Origin: an uncultured Acidobacteriia bacterium
GTDB taxonomy: Bacteria > Acidobacteriota > Terriglobia > Bryobacterales > Bryobacteraceae
DNA length: 54,564 nucleotides
Assembly: GCA_903925015.1 (NCBI GenBank)
Contig: CAIYDY010000339.1
Location: 1 to 54,564 of the forward strand
Direction of reading: 5' to 3'
Shown: positions 24,169 to 33,597 of the stretch, piece by piece
How the letters are laid out: every line of letters starts with the position of its first letter
Position numbering within the stretch: position 1 is the stretch's first letter
The notes under the pieces: model-generated
What the model was told of the DNA's origin: nothing
What the model saw: the letters and a program-made list of their open reading frames with translations, nothing else
Database searches by the model: none
Program-made: the position numbers and the translations under genes

Positions 24169-26751
24169 ATGCGAAGTCTCATCCGAATCGGAATCCTGGT
24201 GGGCCTCCTGGCCTGCGCAACACTCGCGGTTGCACAGTCCCTTGGCAATGCTGGAACGGTCGATGGAAAGGTTCTCGATCCGTCCGGTGCGGTGGTTGGA
24301 GCTGCCAGCGTGACTTTGCAAAACACGCTTTCCGGCTACAAGCAGGCGGCAGTTTCCGGTCCGGATGGCACATTCCGAATGGTCAATATTCCACCGGGCG
24401 TCTACCACTTGGAGATTGCGGCCCCCGGCTTCAGCATATTCACCACGGATGTGGCCGTGCGCAATTCCGTGCCAATACCCTTTTCGGCCAAATTGAGCTT
24501 GTCCGGTGCCAAGAGCGAGGTCAATGTGGAGGCTTTTGTGGATGCCCTGCTCAACGATCCATCCAGCCATACGGATGTGGACCGCACGCAGCTGCTTAAG
24601 ATGCCTGATTCGGACCCCGCAGGCGGGCTCAGTCAGGCAATTGTGTACAGCACGGGCGGAGTTTCGGCGGATGCTAACGGATTCTTCCACCCTTTGGGTG
24701 ACCACTCGCAGGTGAGCTTCGTCGTAGATGGGCAACCGATCAGCGACCAGCAGAGCAAGTTGTTTTCGACCCAACTGCCGACCAATGCGATCCAGAGTAT
24801 GGAGGCCAACACCGGTACTCCGGCAGCTGAATTCGGGGACAAGAGCAGCTTGGTGGCCCAAATCACCACCCGGTCGGGCCTTGGTTCCGGTCATGTTTTC
24901 GGAGATGTGGATTCGCAGTTCGGCAGTTTCGGCGTCGCTGGCGGCGGGGCGGCCGTGGGTTTCGGCAACGAGAAATTTGGCAACTTCTTAGCGGTAGGTG
25001 GAATACAGACGCACCGGTTTCTGGACTCGCCGGAGTTCGTCCACAACCACGACCACGGCAACGGCGGAACCGTATTCGACCGTTTTGACTATCAGCCTGA
25101 CGGCAAAAATGTATTCCATTTCAACCTGTTCGCTGCGCGGAACTGGTTCCAGATTCCCAATTCCTACGACCAGTTGATGCAGGACCAGCACCAGCGCGTG
25201 ATCACATGGAGCGTCGCGCCCGGCTACCAGCACACGTTCAATGCCCACACGCTGCTGACGGTGAATCCGTATATCCGCAAGGACCAAGTCAACTATTACG
25301 CCAGCCGGAACCCTTTCGACGACACCCCGGCAACCCAGAGCCAGGCTCGGCAGCTTCTGAACTACGGCGTGAAGGCCGATATCGCGGGCTCGCACGGACG
25401 CCATTCGTACAAGTACGGCGTCGATTTGAAACAGACCCGGTTGCTGGAGAATTTCGCGCTTGGAATCACGGACCCAGGGTTCAATTCACCGTGCGTCGAT
25501 GCGGACGGTAATCCGGTGGCAGACACCAAACTTCGTACCCCGGCACAGTGCGCAACAGCTGGTTTTGCACGGAATATGGACAGCTTCTCGCCCGGTATCG
25601 CCGCATTCGACCTCACACGCGGCGGCAGGCAGCTGAATTTCCACGCCACCCACAACATCAATCAGTACGCGGTTTACGGGCAGGATACGATTTCGCTGGG
25701 CAAGTTCGTCGCCAGCTTGGGACTGCGGCTGGATCATTACGACGGCATTGTGGCCAAGTCCGCACTGGAGCCGCGTTTTGGCCTGTCCTACGCGGTCGGC
25801 AAGACAGGGACCGTTCTCCGCATCGCAGCTGCTCGCACCATGGAAACGCCGTTCAATGAGAATCTTCTGGTTGCGAATGCGACCGGCACCGGAGGCTTGG
25901 CGCAGAATGTGTTCGGGGCCACACCGGTCGGAATCAAGCCCGGCACCCGGAACCAGTTCAACGCTGGATTCCAGCAGTCGCTGGGCCGGTATGCGCTGGT
26001 GGACGCCGACTACTTCTGGAAGTTCACGGACAACGCGTATGACTTTGCCACCTTGCTGAATTCGACACTCACATTCCCGGTCGCCTGGCATCAATCGAAA
26101 CTCGATGGTTTGTCCGGCAGGATCAGCAGTACCAACCTCCACGGTTTCCAGACAAGCTGGAACTTCGGACATACCCGCGCCCGCTTCTTTCCCCCGGAGG
26201 CAGGCGGGCTGATTCCGCAGGGTGCGGAACTGACGCACGGGGTATTCCGCATCGACCACGATCAAGCATTTGAATCCACACTATCGCTGCACTACCAGCG
26301 CCCGAAAAATGCCGAATGGGTGTCGTTCGTCTACCGGTTCGACAGCGGCCAAGTGGTCAGCGGTGTGCCGGATGCGGCCTTTGCGATGGAAAGCCTGACC
26401 CCGAACCAGCAGGTGACAATCGGGCTATCTTGTGGCGGAACCATGGCAACCGCGTCAAAGCCGATTGATTCCTGTAAAGGGCCGGTGACATCCACATTAC
26501 TGACCTTGCCGCCAGCGGGCACGGAAAATGACGACCACCACCCGGACCGTGTGAAGCCACGGAACGTGATGGACTTGGGTTTCGGGACGGACAACCTGAT
26601 GCATGTGGAGGGAAAGCGTCGGATGAAGGCATCGATTGAGATCGCCAACTTAACGAACAAGATTGCGCTCTATAACTTTCTGTCGACGTTCAGCGGCACG
26701 CACTTCCTGCAACCCCGAGCCGTAGTCGCCAAGGTCTCCTGGGCGTTCTAA
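24169..26751 (+). CDS. Oar-like outer-membrane protein (carboxypeptidase-regulatory domain plus beta-barrel)
   Basis: 860 residues. The signal peptide (RSLIRIGILVGLLACATLAV) is followed by a carboxypeptidase-regulatory-like domain (about 25-110: VDGKVLDPSGAVVGAASVTL, YHLEIAAPGFS). A plug-like region includes DGQPISDQQSKLFSTQLPT, and then a long beta-barrel ends in the aromatic SWAF expected for BamA-dependent outer-membrane proteins. This is the TonB-dependent-receptor-like (Oar) family that is greatly expanded in Acidobacteria and thought to bind or import large molecules. It is shorter than the second copy at 41723-45112. GACAAT lies 6 nt before the ATG as a -10-like element. Ligand unknown. 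Confidence 0.85.
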   Translation: MRSLIRIGILVGLLACATLAVAQSLGNAGTVDGKVLDPSGAVVGAASVTLQNTLSGYKQAAVSGPDGTFRMVNIPPGVYHLEIAAPGFSIFTTDVAVRNSVPIPFSAKLSLSGAKSEVNVEAFVDALLNDPSSHTDVDRTQLLKMPDSDPAGGLSQAIVYSTGGVSADANGFFHPLGDHSQVSFVVDGQPISDQQSKLFSTQLPTNAIQSMEANTGTPAAEFGDKSSLVAQITTRSGLGSGHVFGDVDSQFGSFGVAGGGAAVGFGNEKFGNFLAVGGIQTHRFLDSPEFVHNHDHGNGGTVFDRFDYQPDGKNVFHFNLFAARNWFQIPNSYDQLMQDQHQRVITWSVAPGYQHTFNAHTLLTVNPYIRKDQVNYYASRNPFDDTPATQSQARQLLNYGVKADIAGSHGRHSYKYGVDLKQTRLLENFALGITDPGFNSPCVDADGNPVADTKLRTPAQCATAGFARNMDSFSPGIAAFDLTRGGRQLNFHATHNINQYAVYGQDTISLGKFVASLGLRLDHYDGIVAKSALEPRFGLSYAVGKTGTVLRIAAARTMETPFNENLLVANATGTGGLAQNVFGATPVGIKPGTRNQFNAGFQQSLGRYALVDADYFWKFTDNAYDFATLLNSTLTFPVAWHQSKLDGLSGRISSTNLHGFQTSWNFGHTRARFFPPEAGGLIPQGAELTHGVFRIDHDQAFESTLSLHYQRPKNAEWVSFVYRFDSGQVVSGVPDAAFAMESLTPNQQVTIGLSCGGTMATASKPIDSCKGPVTSTLLTLPPAGTENDDHHPDRVKPRNVMDLGFGTDNLMHVEGKRRMKASIEIANLTNKIALYNFLSTFSGTHFLQPRAVVAKVSWAF

Positions 26752-26760
26752 GATCGTCGT

Positions 26761-27672
26761 ATGCAACTCCGCACAGCAACACTTCTTTTTGCGATCGGAC
26801 TGACGGTGCCGCCTGTGCAGGGGCAAATCCGCAAACTCCACACCCGGGACTTGACCAGGATCAGCCAAGTCCAACTCGCAGACCAACTGAAGCGCAGTGA
26901 TGTGGTTTTCATCCCGGTTGGGGCGGTGGAATCGAACGAAATTCTCCCCAGTGACCGGAACTACGTCCTGCCGCTCGGCATTTGCATGGCGATGGCGGAG
27001 GAAGCGGGCGCACTGTACATGCCGGGACTGATCTGGTCCTATCCCGGAACGTCTTCGGTAGTGTCGGCGGGAATCCGGATGACCCCGACCGAAGGTACTG
27101 CGTACCTGCGGACGCTCGCAGAATCACTGCTAAAACAGGGTTTTCGCCGCCAGATCTATGTTTCTTTCGGCCAAGGCCCGGCACCCCTAACGGCAGGTAC
27201 GCTGGTTCGCGAATTTTACGACGAACGCCACGTACCGTTGCTTTACATCAACATGGACACCTATCTGCCACGGCTAAACCTCAAGCCGGAGCAGCGTTCC
27301 AAATTGACATTCGGAGCCTACGATTTCGCCGGACGGGTGGAGGACATCCCGGTCCAAGGGGACTATGGCGCGGCGGAATCGGAACCCACTGGCCCAGTGC
27401 CGGTAGACGCTGGACTCCAAGGACTTTCGAAGCTAGGGCTCACCGGAAGCCTCGCCGTGGGTTCGTGGTTGCCGGATCCGATGGCGCACCCGAGCGGCCG
27501 TGAAGCCGAGCTGCCTACCAATCCCGCCGAGCGCGAGGCGTGGGGCATGGAAGGCCGGGCCCAGATCGTGGCGATTGTCAAGCAAATGCAACTGGGCGAG
27601 GCCATGCAGAACCTTCGCCAGCACGACGAATTTACCAACAAAGTTCTGGTGCCAAAATACGGGCTGAAATAG
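26761..27672 (+). CDS. exported creatininase-family protein with altered metal site
   Basis: 303 residues. The signal peptide (QLRTATLLFAIGLTVPPVQG) is followed by the creatininase-family scaffold: LKRSDVVFIPVGAVESNE, SAGIRMTPTEGTAYLRTLAE and an FRRQIYVSFGQGPAPLT block. In the canonical family the first block reads E-x-H-G with an Asp further on, and the second is N-G-H-G-G-N. Here the first His is Asn and the second is Gln (GQG), so most zinc/manganese ligands are gone while the Asp (SDRNY) remains. It is either a non-catalytic binding protein or uses a changed site. The gene begins 9 nt after the Oar-like gene and probably shares its transcript, though TAAGAT lies 6 nt before the ATG. Confidence 0.75.
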   Translation: MQLRTATLLFAIGLTVPPVQGQIRKLHTRDLTRISQVQLADQLKRSDVVFIPVGAVESNEILPSDRNYVLPLGICMAMAEEAGALYMPGLIWSYPGTSSVVSAGIRMTPTEGTAYLRTLAESLLKQGFRRQIYVSFGQGPAPLTAGTLVREFYDERHVPLLYINMDTYLPRLNLKPEQRSKLTFGAYDFAGRVEDIPVQGDYGAAESEPTGPVPVDAGLQGLSKLGLTGSLAVGSWLPDPMAHPSGREAELPTNPAEREAWGMEGRAQIVAIVKQMQLGEAMQNLRQHDEFTNKVLVPKYGLK

Positions 27673-27675
27673 CCG

Positions 27676-29733
27676 CTACCAGAGGCGGCACTGTTGGGCA
27701 GCGGGTCGGACCATCGGGTCGCCCTCCTTGCATTGGAACGCCTTGTGGAATTCCGGGATGTTCTGCAGCGTCCCGATGGCCCGGAACTTGCCCAACGGGT
27801 GGGGGTTGGTGTTGAGTTGGACGCGCATGGCGTCCGGTCTGCTATTGGTTCCCCAAACCCGCGCAAAGGCGATAAAGAAGCGCTGGTCGGCGGTGTAACC
27901 ATCCAGAACCGGCGGCTCGGGCTTACCCACCAGTGTCCGTTTGTAGGCGGCATATGCGATGTGCACGCCGTTCAGATCGCCCAAAGCCTCGCCCAGGACC
28001 AGTTTGCCGTTGTGGCGGAGGCCGTCACCGACATCCAACGTGTTGAACTCCTCCACGACGCAGGAAGTGCGCTTGTCGAATTCCTTGCGGTCCTCGCCGG
28101 TCCACCAGTTGTTGAGGGCGCCGGTGGAATCGAACTTGGATCCGCCGTCGTCGAACTGGTGGCCCATTTCGTGTCCGATCACGGCACCGATGGCACCGTA
28201 ATTGGCAGCATCGTCGGCCGTGAGGTCAAAGTAGGGCGGTTGCAGAATACCGGCAGGAAACACGATCTCCACCTTGGCCGAATTGGAGTAGGCGTTCACT
28301 GTGGGCGGCGTCATGCCCCATTCGAGGCGGTTGACCGGTTTGCCGACCTTGGCAAAGACGGTTTTGTCGCCGGAAACCCAGACATTCCGCACATTTTCAA
28401 AGTAGTGGGCGCGGTCGATCTGGACATCGGCATAGTCGGTCCAGACGTCGGGGTAGCCGATCTTCACCTTCAGCGCGTTCAGTTTGGCGATGGCGTTCTT
28501 CCTCGTCTCGGGCTGCATCCATGTGGCCTGTTCCAGTTTTACCCGCATGGCGGCGCGCAAGTTCTCCACCAATTCCGCCATCCGCTTTTTGGCTTCGGCC
28601 GGGAAGTACTTCTCCACATAGGCTTGGCCCAAGGCATCGCCCATGTCGCGGTCGACGATCTGGGCACAGGATTCCCACCGGGGCAGCGGCTGCTGAACAC
28701 CGGTCAGGACACCCCGCTCGAAGTGGAAATCCTCGGCGGAGACCGACGAGGGGAGATAGGGGGCGGTCAGATGGACGGCACGCCAGCGAAGCCAGACCTT
28801 CCAATTGGCCACGGGCGTCTCGGTCAGGAGTTTGTTGAACCGCTTGAGCATCTCGGGCTCGCCGGTGTTGATGGTGGAGTTCACCGGAATGTGCGCTTTT
28901 TGGAGCAACGCCGCCCAATCGAAGTTTGGTGCCAGTGCGTTCAGACCGGCAAGATCGGTTGGGTGGTACATTTTGTCCGGATCACGCTTGTCGGCGGTGG
29001 CGAGGGCGGCATCAGCTAGCGCGGTTTCGAGTGCGAGCACCGTGGTGGCTCCGCGAGTGGCATCGGGGGTGGGTGTTCCGGTCAGTTCCAGCATTTTCGC
29101 CACGTGCTTGACGAACTCTGCGCGAATATTCTCCGATTTCGCATCCTTGCGGAAGTAGTAATCACGGTCCGGCAACGAAAAGACTGCGTTGGCACCAACT
29201 GCGACGATGACGCGCTCGGGGTTCTTTGGATCCTGCCCGGCTCCCATGCGGAATGCGCCAACAACGGAACTGCCGGCAGCGCCGCCGGGACCGGTCGCGG
29301 GACGGGCCGTGAGCTGAAAATCGGTAAGGACGGACCCGACGTCCTTCATGCTGGCAATGGCGTCGATCCGGTCAAAATCCGGTTTCAGCGGGGCAATTCC
29401 ACGGGCGTCGATGGCCGCGGTGTTCAGGCAACTGGCGTAAAAATCGCCCATCTTCTTGCGCACTGAAGACGTTTGGGGGGTGTTGGCGCTGGCGTCGAGA
29501 ATTGTCCGCGTGCGTTCGCGGTTGGCTGCGGCGAGCACACCGAACGGTCCCCAGGAAGACTGGCTGGCGGGAATCGGATTTTTGTCGAGCCAGTTGCCGT
29601 TGACGAAACGCCAAAAGTCCGTGCAAGGCTTGCAGGTTGGGTCCATGTCCTCGGGGTGGATACCGGACTTGGTGGGCGCTTGGGCGGACAAACCGGCAGC
29701 GGCAATCAAAACGACAAAAAATCTTTGGCGCAT
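27676..29733 (-). CDS. exported M13-family zinc metallopeptidase (neprilysin/PepO type)
   Basis: I start at the ATG 29733, giving a signal peptide (RQRFFVVLIAAAGLSAQAP) and 685 residues, the usual size of bacterial M13 enzymes; the frame itself is open further upstream. The N-terminal DPTCKPCTDFWRFVNGNW is conserved. The zinc site is HEMGH at 521-525 in VIGHEMGHQFDD, the third ligand lies in GEALGDLNG, and NPHPLGKFRAIG...FHKAFQC with the C-terminal CRLW completes the pattern. It should cleave peptides in the periplasm or outside the cell. It is convergent with the creatininase-like gene with 3 nt between stops, and divergent from the oxidoreductase with only 37 nt between starts. Confidence 0.93.
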   Translation of the reverse strand: MRQRFFVVLIAAAGLSAQAPTKSGIHPEDMDPTCKPCTDFWRFVNGNWLDKNPIPASQSSWGPFGVLAAANRERTRTILDASANTPQTSSVRKKMGDFYASCLNTAAIDARGIAPLKPDFDRIDAIASMKDVGSVLTDFQLTARPATGPGGAAGSSVVGAFRMGAGQDPKNPERVIVAVGANAVFSLPDRDYYFRKDAKSENIRAEFVKHVAKMLELTGTPTPDATRGATTVLALETALADAALATADKRDPDKMYHPTDLAGLNALAPNFDWAALLQKAHIPVNSTINTGEPEMLKRFNKLLTETPVANWKVWLRWRAVHLTAPYLPSSVSAEDFHFERGVLTGVQQPLPRWESCAQIVDRDMGDALGQAYVEKYFPAEAKKRMAELVENLRAAMRVKLEQATWMQPETRKNAIAKLNALKVKIGYPDVWTDYADVQIDRAHYFENVRNVWVSGDKTVFAKVGKPVNRLEWGMTPPTVNAYSNSAKVEIVFPAGILQPPYFDLTADDAANYGAIGAVIGHEMGHQFDDGGSKFDSTGALNNWWTGEDRKEFDKRTSCVVEEFNTLDVGDGLRHNGKLVLGEALGDLNGVHIAYAAYKRTLVGKPEPPVLDGYTADQRFFIAFARVWGTNSRPDAMRVQLNTNPHPLGKFRAIGTLQNIPEFHKAFQCKEGDPMVRPAAQQCRLW

Positions 29734-29757
29734 GCGCGGATGGTAGCACGGCGGGTA

Positions 29758-29763
29758 TATAGT
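29758..29763 (+). promoter_or_regulatory. -10-like TATAGT before the oxidoreductase gene
   Basis: TATAGT followed by exactly 7 nt and the ATG at 29771. Transcription starting at the usual distance would give a leaderless mRNA. The intergenic region is only 37 nt and must also serve the divergent M13 gene. No -35 consensus is seen. Confidence 0.45.
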
Positions 29764-29770
29764 TTTGTGC

Positions 29771-31123
29771 ATGGACAGACGCCACTTTATTGGAGCCGCA
29801 GCGGCGGGAGCGCTTGCAGCCGGCACCAGCTCCGCCTTGCAAACGACCGGCAAAGCCCGACGTGTGGGCTTGATTGGAACCGGATGGTACGGGAAGATCG
29901 ACCTTTTGCGGTTGATCCAAGTGGAGCCGGTGGATGTCGTGTCGCTGTGCGATGTCGATTCCAACATGCTGGAGTCCGCAGCCACGCTGGTGGCGTCGCG
30001 CCAGAAGTCCGGGAAGAAGCCGCAGCTGTTCCACGATTACAAGGACATGCTGAAGCAGAGCGGTTTGGACATCTGCCTGATTGCGACGCCGGACCACTGG
30101 CACGCGTTGGCGATGATCGAGGCTGCGAAGGCAGGGGCCGACATTTACGTCCAAAAGCCGATCAGCGTGGACGTGACCGAGGGTCAGGCAATGGTGGCGG
30201 CGGCCCGGAAGTACAAGCGCGTGGTCCAGGTGGGTACGCAACGTCGAAGCACGCCCCATATTGCCGAAGCGAAGGAAAAATTCATCGATACTGGGCGGCT
30301 GGGGAAGATTTCGTACGTAGATATCCACTGCTACTACCACATGCGGGCGACGGACAATCCGCCGGACGGACCGCCTCCCGCGAATCTGGACTACGAGATG
30401 TGGACCGGCCCGGCTCCGATGCGTCCTTTCAACGCGCTCACGCACCCTCGGCGCTGGCGGGCATTCATGGAATACGGCAACGGCATTGTGGGTGACATGG
30501 CGATCCACATGTTCGACATGACGAGGTGGATGTTGAAACTGGGCTGGCCGACCAAGATTTCCTCGGACGGCGGTATCTACATGGACCGCAAGAGCAAGGC
30601 CAACATCACCGATACCCAGGTCTGCACTTGGGAATATCCGGATCTCAGCATCGTGTGGAACCACAGGACGTGGGGGGATGCGGGCGAGCCCGATCCGAAA
30701 CACAGCTGGGGCGCGACTTTTTACGGGGAAAAAGGACGGCTGAAGGTGGGCGTTTATTCCTGGGACTTCCTGCCGAACGGCAAGGGCGAGCAACCGGAAC
30801 ACCGCGATGTGACCTACGAGTTCGACAAATTCCCGGAGGACAAGACCGAGAAGGATTTGGAGACGCATGTGTCGCCGGCCGTCCGCCACCACATGATGGA
30901 TTTGCTGTCGGCGGTGGACAAGCGCAGCAAGCCGGTGGCGGATATCGAGGAAGGTCACATTTCGACAGCGTCCTGCATTTTGGCGAACCTGGCGTTGAAG
31001 GCCGGGCGGAGTTTTACCTGGGATGCCCAGAAGCAGATGGTGGTGGGCGATGCGGAGGCGAACAAGATGCTGACGCGCGCCTATCGGAAGCCATGGGTGC
31101 ACCCGGATGCCAAGGCCGTCTGA
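29771..31123 (+). CDS. Tat-exported Gfo/Idh/MocA-family oxidoreductase
   Basis: About 450 residues from the ATG at 29771 (a GTG/TTG-type start 6 nt upstream is possible). DRRHFIGAAAAGALAAGTSS is a twin-arginine signal. The NAD(P) fold follows: RRVGLIGTGWYGKIDLLRL, VSLCDVD and DICLIATPDHWHALAMIEA, then the conserved VQKPISVDVTEGQ (Lys-Pro) and the C-terminal dimerisation sheet with HMFDMTRWML. Tat export fits a tightly bound cofactor loaded in the cytoplasm. Such enzymes oxidise sugars, often at C3, in glycoside degradation; the TIM-barrel isomerase next door, encoded convergently, fits this pathway. Confidence 0.9.
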   Translation: MDRRHFIGAAAAGALAAGTSSALQTTGKARRVGLIGTGWYGKIDLLRLIQVEPVDVVSLCDVDSNMLESAATLVASRQKSGKKPQLFHDYKDMLKQSGLDICLIATPDHWHALAMIEAAKAGADIYVQKPISVDVTEGQAMVAAARKYKRVVQVGTQRRSTPHIAEAKEKFIDTGRLGKISYVDIHCYYHMRATDNPPDGPPPANLDYEMWTGPAPMRPFNALTHPRRWRAFMEYGNGIVGDMAIHMFDMTRWMLKLGWPTKISSDGGIYMDRKSKANITDTQVCTWEYPDLSIVWNHRTWGDAGEPDPKHSWGATFYGEKGRLKVGVYSWDFLPNGKGEQPEHRDVTYEFDKFPEDKTEKDLETHVSPAVRHHMMDLLSAVDKRSKPVADIEEGHISTASCILANLALKAGRSFTWDAQKQMVVGDAEANKMLTRAYRKPWVHPDAKAV

Positions 31124-31125
31124 CG

Positions 31126-32034
31126 CTAGAGTGGAAGACCGATTTCCGTTGCAACGGATTGGATGTGCCGTTTGCCTTCCTCGTATTGCGCTGCGCCGTC
31201 CAAGTGCTCCAGCATGAGGGGGGCATCCGGGGCATAGCGGGCAATCGACCGAAGGTAGGCGCGGTAGTCCAAGCCGCCGCGGCCGGGGATCATTTCGGCG
31301 AGATGCACGCGCGTCGGGCCGATGTCCTTGGCGTGGCAGGACATGATCCAACGGCCCAACTTCCGGAAGCATTCCTCGATCAGGGCACCGTTTTGGAAGT
31401 AGCGCTGGGGACTGTTGACGATATTGCAGACATCAATGTGCACGCCAAAACCATCGCGGTCAACGGCACGTAGGAGTTGCAGATAGGCGTCGGGGCCGTC
31501 GGGCGGGGCCCAAGGCATCATCTCGATGGTGAATTTGGTGCGTTTCGGCTTCACGGCATCGATGACCTTGCGGCAGTTTTCCACTGTCGCGTCGAAAAAC
31601 TCCTTCGAATAGTTGCGGGGATCGGGGCCGTCCCAGAGCTTGGGATGGAATGAGCCGGCGATGTCGACGCAGTTGCGGGCACCGATGGCTTCAGCCAGCG
31701 TCAAACGTTGGCTCACGTAGTCGAGGTTCGCGCGGCGGGTGTTCGGATCGGCATCCAACATGTTGCGCCATGCACCGACTTCGGCAATCACGACATCCTC
31801 GGCGGCATACGCCTTGACGATGGCGGCGAGGCGGATGGCGTCATCGAGGGTCGCCATGGCGGGGCAATAGGCGGCGCGGTAGCCGAGGCGGCGGTGCTCG
31901 CGGGCCAGTTCGACGGGGTCTTGCGAGTTCAGGAAGATGGGCCCGCCGAGGCGGAGCCGCTTGGTGGGTTCCGCAGCCCGGACGAACGGTGCGAGCGCCA
32001 CCAGTGGAAGGGTTCGGCGGGTAATTCGGTTCAT
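31126..32034 (-). CDS. exported sugar phosphate isomerase/epimerase (TIM barrel)
   Basis: About 302 residues from the ATG at 32034 (NRITRRTLPLVALAPFVRAA, a Tat-like signal); an ATG at 32049 would add five residues. Barrel blocks include RRLGYRAAYCPAMATLDDAI, FTIEMMPWAPPDGPDAY, GFGVHIDVCNIVNSPQRY, SCHAKDIGPTRVHLAE and PLMLEHLDGAAQY, giving the usual Glu/Asp/His metal site of xylose-isomerase-like enzymes. TATTAT (32060-32065) lies 10 nt before the 32049 ATG, which favours that start if the mRNA is nearly leaderless. The last base of the neighbouring oxidoreductase gene is only 3 nt away, facing it. Substrate unknown; keto-sugar chemistry is likely. Confidence 0.83.
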   Translation of the reverse strand: MNRITRRTLPLVALAPFVRAAEPTKRLRLGGPIFLNSQDPVELAREHRRLGYRAAYCPAMATLDDAIRLAAIVKAYAAEDVVIAEVGAWRNMLDADPNTRRANLDYVSQRLTLAEAIGARNCVDIAGSFHPKLWDGPDPRNYSKEFFDATVENCRKVIDAVKPKRTKFTIEMMPWAPPDGPDAYLQLLRAVDRDGFGVHIDVCNIVNSPQRYFQNGALIEECFRKLGRWIMSCHAKDIGPTRVHLAEMIPGRGGLDYRAYLRSIARYAPDAPLMLEHLDGAAQYEEGKRHIQSVATEIGLPL

Positions 32035-32059
32035 CGCAGGGCCTGCCATGTAGACCACG

Positions 32060-32065
32060 ATAATA
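32060..32065 (-). promoter_or_regulatory. -10-like TATTAT before the isomerase gene
   Basis: TATTAT on the minus strand stands 10 nt before the ATG at 32049, the same distance as TATACT before the isomerase at 19489. This would leave a leader of about 3 nt. No -35 element is recognised. Confidence 0.35.
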
Positions 32066-32114
32066 CACTTCGCGGGCGGGCATCCGCTAATCTGGTGTTC
32101 TTGAAAGTCGCCTC

Positions 32115-33590
32115 TTGAAGAATTCCAAATCGACCTTTTCCGTTGGGCCCGCGCGTGAAGCCGCAGCGGGATTTTTGGAGTCGCGCACGCTGCGGCGGCA
32201 TGCGCGCGTTGGCCATTTGTGGGCGCTCGGGGTGGGCGCGGTGATCTCCGGCGATTTCTTCGGCTGGAATTTTGGCTTGGCCGACGGCGGTTTTGGCGGC
32301 ATGCTCGTGGCGCTGGGCATCATGACGGCCCTGTTCGCGGCGCTGTGCTCGGGAATCGCGGAGATGTCGCCCGCGTTGCCCCACGCGGGGGGCGCGTACT
32401 CGTTTGCCCGAACCGCCTTTTCGGGGAGAGGCGTATCGGGAACCAACTGGGGTCCGTGGGGAGGTTACGTCACCGGTCTCGCCGAGAATATGGAGTACAT
32501 CCTTACACCGGCTGTGATCGTGGTCGGCATGGGGGGCTATTTGGGCTCGATCTTCGGGACCGGGCCGGACTGGGAGCCGGTTTGGTGGTTGGGCCTCTAC
32601 ATTTTGTTTGTGGCGTTAAACGTGGCGGGCGTGGAACTCTCATTCCGAATTTCATTCGCGATCACCATGTGCGCACTGGCGGTTCTGCTGTTGTTTTTCG
32701 TGGCGGCCGCACCCCGTTTCAACTTGCAGGGATGGGCATTGGGAGCTGCGGGCTGGTTCCCGCACGGGCCATCGGGCGTGCTGCGATGCCTGCCGTTCGC
32801 GCTATGGGTTTACCTGGGGATCGAACAGCTGCCCTTGGCGGCGGAGGAATCGCACGATCCGGTTCGGGATATGCCACGGGGGCTATGGCTTGGGCTCGCG
32901 ACGTTGGTTGTATTTGCCTTCCTGACGGTGATCCTGAATTCAGGGATTGAGCCCGGGGCTGCGATGGTGGCGAAATCGGACGAGCCACTGCTGCTCGGTT
33001 TTCGCAGTATTTTTGGACCGTTTGCGTTTGCCAAAGTGCTGGCGTTGTTTGCATGCACGGGGCTGGCGGCCAGTTTCCACGCCATCATTTATGCCTACGG
33101 GCGTCAGATTTATTCGCTGTCACGGTCGGGATACTTTCCGGTGTGGCTTTCGGAGACCAATGGGGCGCGGCAGACGCCGGCGAGGGCGCTGGTGGCGGGC
33201 TCGGCGCTGGGTTACGGAGCGGCGCTCGTCATCCATTTTGCGGGACAGAAAAGTCCCACGGGTGCGGTCCTGCTCAATATGGCGGTTTTCGGCGCGGTGA
33301 TCGCCTACATCTTGCAGATGGTTTCGTTCCTATTGTTGCGATTGAGATTTCCGCATTTGCCGCGTCCGTACCGCAGTCCACTGGGCGTGCCCGGGGCTCT
33401 GCTGGCGATTGTGATTGCGGGTGCCACGCTGGTGACACTGTTCCAGAATGCCGATTACAGGCCGGGAGTGTTGGGGGCAGCAGCGTGGTTTGCGTTGGGA
33501 ATCCTCTGGTTTTTGGTCAAGGGCAGGCATGGGTTGGTGCTGTCGCCGGAAGAGGCGTTCGCGCAGTCGCAGTTGGGGCGGGCGGAATAG
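32115..33590 (+). CDS. APC-superfamily permease, ethanolamine-permease-like
   Basis: 491 residues with about 12 hydrophobic helices, starting at a TTG. After a polar N-terminus it reads HLWALGVGAVISGDFFGWNF and GLADGGFGGMLVALG. This pattern is typical of the ethanolamine permease branch of APC transporters, followed by ALPHAGGAYSFARTAFS and EESHDPVRDMPRGLWLG. Many soil bacteria use this branch for ethanolamine or amino acids, but no ethanolamine ammonia-lyase or acetaldehyde genes are present here, so the substrate call is weak. It is convergent with the DUF1501 gene, with 7 nt between stops. Confidence 0.8.
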   Translation: MKNSKSTFSVGPAREAAAGFLESRTLRRHARVGHLWALGVGAVISGDFFGWNFGLADGGFGGMLVALGIMTALFAALCSGIAEMSPALPHAGGAYSFARTAFSGRGVSGTNWGPWGGYVTGLAENMEYILTPAVIVVGMGGYLGSIFGTGPDWEPVWWLGLYILFVALNVAGVELSFRISFAITMCALAVLLLFFVAAAPRFNLQGWALGAAGWFPHGPSGVLRCLPFALWVYLGIEQLPLAAEESHDPVRDMPRGLWLGLATLVVFAFLTVILNSGIEPGAAMVAKSDEPLLLGFRSIFGPFAFAKVLALFACTGLAASFHAIIYAYGRQIYSLSRSGYFPVWLSETNGARQTPARALVAGSALGYGAALVIHFAGQKSPTGAVLLNMAVFGAVIAYILQMVSFLLLRLRFPHLPRPYRSPLGVPGALLAIVIAGATLVTLFQNADYRPGVLGAAAWFALGILWFLVKGRHGLVLSPEEAFAQSQLGRAE

Positions 33591-33597
33591 GGCAAAT

